64,000 bases of DNA from Viscum album (taxonomy: Eukaryota > Streptophyta > Magnoliopsida > Santalales > Viscaceae), in contig OY728160.1 of assembly GCA_963277665.1 (NCBI GenBank), positions 47,104,605 to 47,168,604 of the forward strand, read 5' to 3'. Positions 27,271-38,645 of this stretch are shown piece after piece (positions within the stretch are counted from its first letter, which is position 1; every line of letters starts with the position of its first letter). The translations under genes and the position numbers were made by a program. The notes under the pieces were generated by a model. That model was not told the DNA's origin. It saw only the letters and a program-made list of their open reading frames with translations, and did no database searches.

Positions 27271-27799
27271 AATTGTGTTGAGATGGTATGTATGAGTATG
27301 ATATAATATATAATACCAAATGTAGGATCGAAATAATAGAGATACTGTATAGATTATCTAATGATTCTAAAAATAAAAGAGGGGGGAGAATTGTATCGTT
27401 TTAAAAATTACTTTGGAACTTTTAAAGATGGTTATGTTTACCAAGGTTAAACAAGGTAATTAAAAAACCCTCTAGATCTATAAACTTGCTTGAATCAGGA
27501 AATATGATTCCGAGAAAGAAATTATGGAAAAGTGATGCTAGAAATGAAACTTAATGAATGTTTACAAAGATGAAGATTCTACCTTAAATTGTATAGAATC
27601 TCACTAAATCAGAGTACAAATATAAGGAAGTATAAGATAGTAATATATTCCTCAACAATTCAAATACAGTGGAAAACTTATAACAAAACAAGTAACAAGT
27701 TAAATCTTTTAAGCCAAAGAGAAGGGTATCCAAAAACCTTGGATAAAGGAACCTTGATTTATACTTTCAAGAAAGCATGTCTTACCCACACCGGGGTAA

Positions 27800-27945
27800 T
27801 CCCTCGATATAAAGATCGGAGTCTATCTTGCTATCCCCACAAGCCCTCAAATTCAAGGTAGTTGGAACCTCTGTCTTCCTCAGCAAGGAAGTACTCAACT
27901 TCAAGGTAGTAGACACCTCTATCTTCCTATCCCTGGAAGCCCTCG
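27800..27945 (-). repeat. 48-bp repeated module in the copia LTR
   Basis: Two clear units start at 27848 and 27896, exactly 48 bp apart, sharing TTCAAGGTAGT, then ACCTCT and TCTTCCT. A third, weaker unit precedes them. A related ACCTCTTC-containing module is duplicated with 54 bp spacing at 51879 and 51933 in the other copia LTR. Confidence 0.6.
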
Positions 27946-28099
27946 ATTGTACACAATAATAATCGGAGTCACACAAAGAAAATATGAACAAGAATTTCAG
28001 TTTTCACAAAGCATTAAAGTCTCTCTCTATAGAAATAACTTCAGCAGCATGTAATCTACAGATTGATCAACTTGTTGTGGGCTCTTTCAAATGAGATCC

Positions 28100-28107
28100 T
28101 ATTTATA
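28100..28107 (-). promoter_or_regulatory. TATA box of the nested copia LTR
   Basis: The minus strand reads CCTATAAATAGG, a canonical TATA context, with AACGGTC about 15-20 bp upstream. An AACGGTCAT block also occurs near 52555 in the larger copia LTR, so it may be a shared promoter element of the lineage. Confidence 0.6.
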
Positions 28108-28528
28108 GGCACATATTCAACGGTCGGCTCCCTCCTCCAACGGTCATATTTTTCATTGAATTTCGTAGGGACCTGTACACATGTAACTCAAACAAAGGTT
28201 AGTTAGTAACTGAATGCACGAAATCATTTTATGACAATAAAAGTGTAAGAAAAATATGGTTACATAGGTAAAATCTAATATTCAGAATGTAAGAATAAAA
28301 TGAAAGTTCGGAGTCTAAACAAAATTAAATCTAGAGTCTATAATAAAAGGATATTTGGATTCTGTTTTATAGGAATTCGAAACATGTAATCTATATAATT
28401 ATGGAGTCCAAATTTCAAAGAATGTCGGAGTCTGGATTCACAAGAATTTGGAACCATAACTTACAAAGTTCAGAGTCAGAATTCATAATTAGAATTCGGA
28501 ATAAGAATTCGTAATCACAATTCAAAGT

Positions 28529-28817
28529 CAGAACTCAAAAATTTTGTAACCAGAATTCATAATTAGAATTTGGATTCAGAACTCAAAAAGTTCGTAACCA
28601 GAATTTGTAATTAGAATTCTGAATCAGAACTCAGAAAGTTCGTTACCAGAATTCATAATTTGAATTCAGAGTCAGAACTCAAAAAGTTCATAATCGGAAT
28701 TCGTAATTAGAATTCGGAGTCAGAACATAGAAAGTTTGTGCCCAGAATTCGTAATTAGAATTCAGATTCTGGACTTCATAAGAGTTCGTAACCAGAATTC
28801 TTAATTAGAATTTTGAG
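28529..28817 (-). repeat. 48-bp minisatellite with paired GAATTC sites
   Basis: Six tandem units start at 28529, 28577, 28625, 28673, 28721 and 28769; the first five are exactly 48 bp. Each opens with CAGAACTCA (or a variant), then AAGTTCGTAACCAGAATTC, TAATTAGAATTC. Degenerate units extend left to about 28380. Each unit carries two GAATTC-like palindromes around a TAATTA core. The array sits inside the copia LTR. Confidence 0.85.
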
Positions 28818-29139
28818 AATTTAGATTCTAAAATAGAAGGCTTCATATCTAAGTATTTATAGGATTCCAAGGTTTTGGTTTCAAAAAAAATTTTCTACTT
28901 AGAAACATTATTCTATGAACAATGAAATACATGATAAGGATAAATTTCCATGGGGAATGAAATTTTCCTCAAAGAAGTAAAACAGGGGTAAAAAGAAATT
29001 TTCCTTTAGATAAGGTGTTTGTGATTTTCAAAACAAGAAGGAATTGTAAATTTATAAGAAAATCCTCAATGACTTAAAAATATACCCCATGTACGAAGGA
29101 ATGGAAAAGTCATAAGTAAATCCTTATTGACTCAAAAAT

Positions 29140-29430
29140 CTCCCCCTTTTTGGAAAGCACAAAAATCCTTATGAAAAATAATATAAGGAATTGAAAAAAA
29201 ATTTAGGCTTTGAAATAAATCTTATCTCCCTTTACTTATGAACTATGGTGAATATGACTAACTCCCCCTTAGGCTTTGGAACTCTAAGGATCATATTCTA
29301 GATTTCTAGAATGAGAAATTTCATTATCTTGAGTATGGAAATCGTCGTAATAAGAACCCCCCCTTAGATAAACTCCCCTTTAGAGATATTTCTTCTTTAC
29401 TTGAAATTATTTTTCCTTACTCCCCCTTTG
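29140..29430 (-). repeat. Repeated polypurine-tract modules of the nested copia element
   Basis: CTCCCCCTT-type tracts (minus strand AAGGGGGAG) occur at 29140-29153, 29262-29270, 29373-29381 and 29420-29430, with a related C run at 29357-29365. Their flanks are also duplicated: GGAATGGAAAAG(T/A)CATAAG with ATTGACT occurs at about 29098 and 29454, and TTGTGATTTTCAAAA at about 29028 and 29427. The first tract, next to the inferred LTR end, would be the functional one. Confidence 0.65.
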
Positions 29431-29495
29431 TGATTTTCAAAAAGAGTTTGAGGGAATGGAAAAGACATAAGGAAAAACATATTGACTTAATAAAT

Positions 29496-30274
29496 TGGAT
29501 CAAAAACTATAAATTATTGAATATAGAAAACATAATTATTAATTAATATCAATAGATAAAAGTAAATATTTTTATTTTAATTTTAATCCTCATCTCTTTG
29601 GTTAACTATACCGATAATCTTTTTTAACACTAACCATGGTAACAAAATATTACTATTCTTACTATTAATTATGAAAACAATTAGTTGAAATTATTAAATT
29701 ATATTAATTATTCGGATTATAAATATTAAATACATTTTATAATAATCAATTTTATAAGTGGAAGAAATTAATTTTAATATATATGCGTAAAACGCAATGG
29801 AAACTGTTTTAATCAAAATGATCATTTAAGCATAAAACCATGTTTACCTTAATTCCATGACATGTAGAAACTAATTAATGAACGTTAAAATATTTGATTG
29901 AATATATTATCTAAAAATTAAATTAAAATTATTCGTCAATAGATATTAATTTAATTTGTTTACATAATAACACAATGCACAAAAAAAATGTTTTTAAAAA
30001 ACATGTATTTTTTACTTTAAAATGTTTTTTTAATTTATAAACTTTTGATAACCAATGAATTATTTTTATTCCCTTGTAAAAAATATTCTTCCACAATTTA
30101 GTTAGTATTGTTCATACCTTCTAATCCAACGACAAGGAGATAACTTTCATATTAAATAATAAAATTTTAATAGTATATCATGGCATGTTTTAATTCAGTG
30201 TTTCATGAAAAGAAAGTTATTAGAAAAAAAATTTATTTAAAGATTAATATATCATAAAATTTTGAGGTGTTACA
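29496..30274 (-). repeat. Right LTR of the outer gypsy element, piece 3
   Basis: Matches about 8560-9303 of the left LTR: AACACTAACCATGGTAAC parallels CCTAACCATGTTAACC, and GATAACCAATGAAT is shared near 30048 and 9072. It ends GTGTTACA at 30274, the clean terminus of the element. Confidence 0.82.
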
Positions 30275-32689
30275 CCCCATTTTCTTTAATATCTACCACT
30301 ACGCTCTCTTATTTTTATACACCAATACATAGAAATTCACCTACAAGTGTCTCAAATAATCCCCACAATTATCTAATAGTAAAAAATGATCAAATATGAA
30401 TTAATTATGGTAAGAAAATATTAAAAGTAAATTATCAATAAATAAATAATAAAAACTAACATTCATAAATTATATATACAAATAAATATAAAAACACACT
30501 AAAATATACTATAAAAACTATAGAAAATAAGGGAAAAATATTCTAGGCAGCTATATATTTAATACCCACCCATATCCATATGGAATATTCATTTTAAGAA
30601 ATTTAATTGAATTAAAACCATTTCATGCGATTCCATCCTATAGTTATAATGATTTTTATTTCCCAGATCATGCCTTTTTAACTTCCAAATTAGGTTCAAA
30701 TTGAATCCATTTTAAATATGATGGGTGGGATGATCTAGGATTTCTCACAGGTAAGGAGATCATGTGAAACATCTTCAATCTATGGTCCATTTATTATGTG
30801 GATATATAATCATGATAATGATCTTTCTCATGTGCGAATTCTATAAGAATTTGTATAGACTATCTTCCCACCCATGAAGAAGTTATTCACAAGGTGATTG
30901 GTCCTTATTTAAAGTAATATTTCTTAAGAATTCAATACTCATGCATGAATATTTGACATGCATGATCCTGTGTCAGAAGTGAGAATAAAAAATGGTTAAA
31001 TCAATTTGGAAAAGTACTATATGTGGCCGATATTTGTGAAATTTTACATAATTATATTTTTCTTGGTTGTGGGTCAACAATCACTTATAAAGGAAAAGAT
31101 GGTGTCCATTCAATGATTTAAGTATTCACTTTCATAATGCGGTGCCTAAATTTTAAATTTTAATGAATTTCCATATATAACATGAGTTTGGAGTGAAGTT
31201 TGAATCCATCCCTAAATCTTGTTCAGTCCATGGTCGACTATAGTTTCACTATTTATTTATTTTTTTCTTTTCCATGGCCACTTGATAAATGTTTACTACA
31301 TTATAAACTAATTATCCCTGCATATTTGAATTACATGGACTCATGGTTGACTCCTCTAAAATGAAAATCAAATACTTCTAAATGCATGGTCATCTCATAT
31401 TCAGTAATTAGCAATGATCTCCTTAATGTTGCATCAGTTGACATAGATGAAGGCATAATATCCAAATAATAAGAAAAAATATAATAAAAATCCTATACAG
31501 TTGACACATATAATTACATAGTTGACCCAAATGGGGGTTTTCATGGTAGCCTTGAAATAATAATAAAATAAAGTAATTAATTAAAATGGAAACCTACTAA
31601 AAAGAAAAAATGAATTAAATAAAAAGAAAAAAACAATATTTTTTACACTTTAAAATCAACTTGAAAATAAATTTCTAATTACATTTTTTTGAAACTTCTA
31701 TAATGTATAAAACTAAACTAAAATAAATAAATTGTAAATAGAAAACTTATAAAAATATGCATGTTAATATATTAAAACCATATATTATATAAATATTATA
31801 TAAAAAAAAGGTAGTGTACCTAAAATTATATATATAATCAACTATTGATATTATTATAATTAAATAGTATTTATTTATATCTATATATTTAATATAATAA
31901 TAAAATTAATATATTTCACCAAAAATTATTTTTTATATAAGATAGAGCTAAAAAAGTAATAATTATATTGCACTTAAAAAATGACTTCAATCTGTTAAAT
32001 AATTTATAAATTCACTCAAAAATTTAAATTACACCCCAAAATTCTCTTGAATATAATTTATCTATATTTTAAAGGTATTTGTAACTTAAAGTTCCAATTA
32101 CAGATTATAAAAATGATACTAAATTATGCTGAAATACCATGCTATTATATTTGTATTCATTCTTCAAAAACTGTGAATTTTAGTTGTAGTAAGTTTCATT
32201 CATGGGGATTGTTTTCTCTTTTGAATATAATTCTAATGATACTTTATAACCCAAGGTAATTTTAGAATGGTGTAGTCTAACAACATTATAAAAATGATAA
32301 TGAAAAACATTGGTTTTTTGAAAAACATTAAATGTATTTTTATGAGTTTTATATCAACATGTATGGAAAATAAAAAAAATAAGATATAGCTTAGTAGAAT
32401 ATAATCACACCTTATGTGTCTTGTGGTTATATTATTCATTTTCCTATCAATGTTAACAATTTTTTAGTAACCCAATTTTTAGGAGTTATATATCAATGTG
32501 TTATGTTAGTTTAAAGAAGTCCCCTATAAATTAGAACAATATGATCTTTCGTATTGAGTTTGGTGGTATTGTTATTCATTATTCTATTCAACAGAAATGA
32601 ATTATTTTGATACCTAAAGATTCATTATGTGTTAAGAGAATTTTTTATTTTTAAATTAAGAATTTATCTTTATTTTATAACTTTAGTAG
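30275..32689. other. AT-rich tract between elements, nothing recognised
   Basis: No domain, LTR terminus or RNA gene is visible. Open frames at 32047-32259 (+) and 32233-32439 (-) are short and low in complexity. Probably decayed repeat DNA. Confidence 0.6.
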
Positions 32690-35600
32690 ACCTACCTGGT
32701 TCAACCAATCCATACACCCGAGCCACCCGTCACATGGTGAGGAGATGCAAGAAAACAGAATAAGTCTTGAATAAACAAAATACAACCCGAGTACTTACAA
32801 AAAAAAAAGAGATACAACCATATCCATAAAATCCAATCCAAACCATCTAAACTATAAAGTATCGAAAAAATGACCAAAAAGTCACCTAGTGATTAATAGT
32901 GACCTCCAAAACAACTGGAAGTGAAGGTGGCAACAACAATAGAAGATATCATGCTACAAGATACCCTTACCTTTAACTGAATCCTACAATACAACATAAA
33001 CCACCACCCAAATGAAAAGTAGTATGTGATCAAAAATCCTAGGAGGATACCACCAAAAATTCTATACAAGGTCTAATATCAATGATTCCATAGTTTTTTC
33101 TTTTAAAACAAATATAGTTTTATAAAGAATTTTCATAATCCCAAATCTATTTTTAATTCATTTTACCTTTGGTTTTCTTAAAATCCTTTCATATTCTAAA
33201 AAATAGAAATATGAAATATAGATGTGATAAAATAGGAAATAATATCCATTTATCATAAAGTTAGAAAGTAAAAACATATGTATGAAATACCATAATGTGA
33301 TGTCATGTGATATAACCACATATAAAAATCTATGAGAAAAAATCCATGATAAAAACCATTATGTGAGGAATAAGTACAAATGACCAAGAACACTATCATT
33401 TTAGATATTGCCTATGGGGCAATACATAATAAACATTAAATATACTATACTATAATAACATTGGATCCAATTGATATCATGTCCTGCCACAATCCATCAA
33501 TATCCTAAAGGTTGCCTCATAATGGTTCCACACACAATAAGGTTCCCCATATCTATTTCCTAACTCACCTAAGTTTAACAAAGTGAAAAACTTGACAAAA
33601 ATACATTTCAAAACTGTGATAACATTTTTTAATACATTTTCAAAGACAATCCAATCTGCTTCGGTGTTCGAAAACCCATTTCCAAATTAAGAAAATCTAT
33701 TTTCTATGAAAAATCTATTTAAAAAAATGTTCTATTCCAAGAAATAATTTTAAACCATATATCACTTCTATTCATTGAAAACCCCAAAATAATTTATCAA
33801 GAAAAATACGTAATTCATCAAATTAACCCTTTTTTAAAAAAAAACCTACCTCAAAATGATATAAACCTAGACACCTTTGACAATGGTGATTGGAAACCAA
33901 TAGATCGACCTTTTTCCAGAATCTATTATTATTCATATTTTCAAATGAAACTTTTAAAGGGTAAGTGTGAACCCAAACAACTATTACCAATTAAAAAATT
34001 AAAAGGAAAGTCATCCCAGAAAAAGAATATAGGAACTACCCCACCCTAACGACTATATCATTAAGTCCATCCACCACCTTCATAAGACCTCTCGGCTAGC
34101 TGTCCCATGCAGCGTTGCATAGGCATGGTACCAATGGGAAAATTCGTACTCTCACATTATTCCCAATCTGGATAGCCAAGCTCCGGTGAATAATTCTTTC
34201 TCTGATTTTCCATCTGGAGCTTATCCTTGTCGAGTGTCTAGGATCTTTCACATGAATGAATCAAAAATAACAAAAAACTAACACACAGTTGCAAACTGGG
34301 AAGACCTGTGCACGGGCATGATCAACCCAATAAACACTTCCAATAGGAGAGATAAAAATTTCAATTCATTTCCACATCCTCAATGTCATCAACCTCTGGG
34401 ATCTAATAGAGACAAAACCACCACAAGACTCCTGTGGTCGCTCGCCTTCACATCCCAATGCACCATGAAGACCACCACTCGGATCCACCTTAGAGAGATT
34501 TGTAGAGTTAAGAAGGAAGAGAAGAGGAATCAGCAACCAATTCCCTTGATGGAGCTTGTCTCCATGGCCCCCAACACGAGAGAGGGAGAAAAAACTAAAC
34601 GAATCACAACCAACCAGCATCAAACCACTCAACCTTTCACAAAAACCCTACTAGACATCACAAATGAAATGGATAATAGTTTTTTAGAAATACTTTTAAC
34701 CATAGATCGTCTAACTCAGGACATGCCAGGGCAACGACCAACTGTCCACACCTCCAAAAACCTTAAAAAAACTGCGGCAGCAGATCTGACTAGGAAAGCC
34801 GCCGCAGAGCCAAGAGGTCAGAGCATAGATAAATGACTGAAACCACTGACCAATCGCAACAATGACAGAAAAAACACTGGAATATCCAATAGAAGTGCAA
34901 CCAACACCTCCTACACATAAATTGATTACCAGATATTGAAGGAAAGATAACACAATACCATAATTCACCATATCTGAAAGTCTAGACTGGATGAGAATGC
35001 CTAAAAAACATGAGCGCGATATGAATAGAGGATGAGGAAAATGGATCGTGGAAGGCAAAGTGATGGGAAAACCTCACTAATTATGAATGAAGCCGAGGCA
35101 TACCATCTTCTCTCTACCCAATGGAGCTGAATGATTCCACCACACTTGAGCTGTGGCTGAAGCCATATCTATAGCCTGAGGAAGCCGAGACAATGAAATA
35201 TTGGCCGGATCAGAATCACAAGTGGCGGAAGGCACCGTCGACTTAACCCAACCATCACCCCAGCACCGATTCCTACCGCCTTAGCTAACTTGGAACCCAC
35301 GCCTTCCACAAAAAATCTCACCCAAATACTGACCGAGTCAAGAAAAACCGCCGCTGCGCTGCTCCCGGATGAAGACCCGGTAACGTCTGTCGCCTTGGCC
35401 TACCACCATCACCGCGAAAGTCCTCCACATGCGAGAAACCTGCACCGAACCTAGTGAATCATGCCTCCAGGAGCATAACGTCCACACTTAATCGACCAAC
35501 AATGAAACCCTAGGGCACTCCCGAGAGCATAGCTCCTGGGAGCACCCCAAATGAAAGCGAGGAGATCAAGATGAGGCACACCAAGGAACTGTAAAGGATA

Positions 35601-36342
35601 GATAAAAAATTATCTGATACTGAATCTAAACCATAAATACATCCAATTCCATGTCCACGACCAATATAATGAAGAACCAAAAGGAATTCTTACCCTAAGA
35701 GGAATACCATAAAAATGTGATGATCTGTCGTCAAATGAAGGGATCTGAAATAGAGGGAGTCCCCCAAAAATTGACTAGGGTGAGCTATAGGTCAAGAGAG
35801 GAGATGATGAATGAGTAATGAATAATAGATCATCAATCCATCTCCTAAAACCTATAGTCTATGATATTTAAACATTATATAATCCAATTACATGTCGTAT
35901 TTTCCACCAAGGATAAAATCAGTGAAAAACACAATATTTTTATTAAAAATCTATTTTTAAGATTATATGAAGTGATCATATTTCATGGTGTGTAAAACCT
36001 TCACTCTCTATTCCAAATTCCAAAATTCTTCTTGGAAACCATTATATGGGGTGTAATCCCTTTACATGATGTTTAAATTCCCAATAGGTAGAAAACAACC
36101 CAGTTTCCGCTGAAAAACACCCAAGCACCCGAGATGTCCCCTAAAGTAGGGGAGAACCCTTCAAATACGTTTACAAATTTATACCTATATTCCATTAATT
36201 AAAATAAACATACATACCATATATTTGATTCATTTACCCCCCCAAAATATCCATCCTCTAGAAGAACACAAAAGAACCTAAAAAAGAAAGATAAACATAT
36301 TATAAACACATGAGTACTTGAAATGTGTCATGAGGTGTTACA
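32690..36342 (-). repeat. 3' LTR of the third gypsy element
   Basis: The right end, GAGGTGTTACA at 36342, is like the outer element's terminus and is followed by pol C-terminal sequence. The left end near 32690 is inferred from the shift from AT-rich flank to sequence of higher GC. A GC-rich middle (about 34050-35600) resembles in style the GC-rich middles of the other LTRs. Two open frames there, 34318-34836 (+, 172 codons) and 34711-35058 (-, 115 codons), resemble no protein I know and I treat them as LTR sequence. Confidence 0.6.
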
Positions 36343-38645
36343 ATATCCCCACTATAAGATCCTTTTTCCCAAAAAAATCTCTCAGATTCATAATCTTCAA
36401 AAAGTGGAAGCCACTGCAACCTCATCAACAATTCTGTATCCCACATTTAATCTAAATCATGTCTGCACTGCCACCATACTCAGACAAGAAGAATCATTTT
36501 ACTTCAGATTACCTTCTCTTGGTGATCTGTAATCTGAAATGGATGCTCAAGCAAAGTGGTATTTGTATTAAGATCAAAATCCTCCCATCAAATCAAATGG
36601 GAATGATTTGATACATTATTCCTTAGTTGGGAAACATGAAACATGTGATGGATATAAGTCATTCCATATGGAATGTCCAACCGATATGCCACCCTTCCAA
36701 GTTGTTCAATGATCTCAAAGGGCCCCAAAAACCTTGGTGCCAATATACCATGCTTACTCAACCAACGATGTATCTAGAGAGGTGAAATTCTAAGAAAAAC
36801 CTACCCACCAAACTCAAACTCTAGTGACTAGCGATGAAGAACCATATAAGATGGGTAACGACACCATGACATGAACATATCTATATCAACTACCCCATCT
36901 ACATTATCTCTTAAACAAGACTTGACCCGACTACAGATCGCTCTCCCAACTCTGCACAACCCAAGGGAGTTCTACATGGACTCCTATACAAAGCCTCACA
37001 AGGTTCTATCATAATCAGGGCATAATAACTATTATTATAGGGAAACAAAATAAGTGTAAATTACTTTTCCCAATATCCATCAAAATGAAGAACATAAGAA
37101 CAAATCATATCCTCAATAACCTGGATGGTTCTCTTTGTATATCCATATGTCCGTAGATGATAAGTCATGTTCAATCTAATTTGTGAACCCATCACCTCAT
37201 TTAAGCATTTTTCGAACCCAGATGTGAACCTTGAGTCCTTGCTTGACACAAATGTAGAGGGAATCCTATGAAGTATCCCAACTCTTAGACATACATGTCC
37301 CTAACCTGTTCCAATTTAATTGTCTCGTTGATAGGGAGGAAATTGGCTATTTTTTTGAGTCAATCAATAATAACGCAAATCACCTCCTTCCCACTTGGAG
37401 TCTATGGAAAACCCACAAAAAAATCCATGGAAATCTCATCCCACTTCCATTATTGAATGGGTAATGGATGTAACAAACAAGAAGGCTTATATTGTTCTTC
37501 ATTAATTCTATGAAAAGTAAGACACCATGAAGAAAAATCCACAATTGACCATCTCATCCCCAACAACCAATACTGATGTCTCAAGTTTTGATACATCTTG
37601 ATAGCATCAAGGTGTAAAGAACAACGTGAATAGTGTCAAATATCCAGTAACTCCTACCTTAGGGAAAACCGAACAACCAACCTACCATGGAATAATAAAT
37701 CACCAATGGGAGACTGAGACCACTCACCAGAATTCTACCCAATATAAAGTCTTTTACCCAAGCATTGGAAATCATTTTTTGTTACCTACATAAGCTAAAA
37801 TCGCTCATAAAAAGATAAGTAATCTTTTATAAATCCAAGAACACTTGTATATCATACTATTTTACTCCCAATATCATCTCAATAAACAAAAACATCATTG
37901 ACCACTCCTTAATTGACTCATTCATGGAATGTGATTGTAATATTCGACTGAATCCATTGACAACCACATTTCCCTTTCCATGGGTGTATGCAATATCAAT
38001 ATCAAAAGTATGAAGTTATTACACCCAGTGTATCTATCACATGTCCATATCCCTTTGATTAAAAATATATTTCAGGTTCTTATGATCAAAATACATATTA
38101 AATAACTTCATAAAGAGGTACTGTCTCCATATTCTGAGTGGATTTATAACAGTTGAGAACTCAAGATCATGGGTAGTGTAGTTATTCTCATTAGGGAACA
38201 ACTAGGGTGAGCCATAGACCACTAAATGTTTCCCATTTGTCAAGAAAAATCCCATACACATACCAAAATAATCTCAAAAAACATCATAGATCAAACCTAG
38301 TATTGGAAGAAAAAAATGGTGCTAAAATCAACCTCACTTTCAACTCCTCAAAATATCTCAAATAATTTTCATTCCATTAAAACTTTACACCCTTATGGGT
38401 TAAAGCAGTCATCAATGATAGGATATTGAATAAATATTGAGAAAAATTATCTATAATAACCAGCCAAACCCAAGAATATCTGGATATCAATCACATTTCT
38501 AGGATTCTACCAAGATATAACATCCTATATATTTTTAGGATATAATTAAACTCCCCTATCAAACATCACATGCCCCAGAAATTTCACTTCCCAGATCCAA
38601 AACTCACATTTTGAAAAATTTTTATAGAGTTGATGTTCATTATAA
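36343..38645 (-). pseudogene. Truncated gypsy pol: end of RT, RNase H, integrase
   Basis: Minus strand. RT/connection near 38560-38645 (SKCEFWIWEVKFLGHVMF). RNase H at 38040-38090 (DHKNLKYIFNQRDMDM) and 37950-37995 (HGKGNVVVNGFSRI, family form PGKANVVADALSRK). Integrase at 37061-37249: SSKDSRFTSGFEK, where the usual SDRD has lost its catalytic Asp (Ser in its place), then TYHLRTYGYTKRTIQVIEDM. The C-terminal GPY/F module at about 36600-36790 is well kept: RFLGPFEIIEQLGRVAYRL, then HHMFHVSQLR. No chromodomain could be read between it and the LTR. The gene has stops and frameshifts and no RT catalytic core. Confidence 0.83.

Larger units (their letters stand above)
27271..29495 (-). mobile_element. 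Copia (Sirevirus-like) 3' LTR plus truncated end, nested in the outer gypsy LTR
   Basis: This 2.2 kb block is absent from the matching place in the left outer LTR. It starts TGTTGAG and soon carries an AGAGGGGGGAGAATTG segment like that 25 bp into the copia LTR at 51391. A minus-strand TATA box is at 28100-28107. Polypurine-tract complements of copia type occur from 29140 on. LTR end is probably near 29133; the remaining ~360 bp is element interior without pol. So this is one LTR with a short flank, not a full element. The exact right end is uncertain because outer LTR similarity resumes gradually near 29500. Confidence 0.65.
5781..30274 (-). mobile_element. Outer Ty3/gypsy chromovirus, minus strand, 5' LTR split by two later insertions
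   Basis: Two diverged copies of a ~3.5 kb LTR flank a ~5 kb minus-strand gag-pol remnant. The left LTR is 5781-9303. The right LTR is in three pieces, 14334-15965, 26146-27270 and 29496-30274, which together give about 3.5 kb and align in order with the left LTR. The LTR begins TGTTG on the plus strand and ends GTGTTACA at 30274. Flanking bases are CCCAC on the left and CCCCA on the right, a near but imperfect target duplication. A primer-binding site for initiator Met tRNA lies just inside the right LTR. The chromodomain remnant and this PBS fit the Tekay/Del branch of chromoviruses. Intact length would be about 12 kb. It is the oldest layer of this nest. Confidence 0.85.
32690..38645 (-). 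mobile_element. Third Ty3/gypsy element, minus strand, truncated in RT
   Basis: A long LTR-like segment ending GTGTTACA at 36342 is followed directly by minus-strand gypsy pol from its C-terminus inward: integrase end, integrase core, RNase H, then the end of RT. Similarity stops abruptly at about 38645 inside RT. The rest of RT, protease, gag and the 5' LTR are absent. It is an older or truncated copy, so no target duplication can be tested. The left limit of the LTR is approximate. Confidence 0.75.

Noticed and set aside
28529..28817. Regular repeats considered as a CRISPR array
   Set aside because: Units are contiguous 48-bp tandem copies without unique spacers, and the context is a plant retrotransposon LTR.
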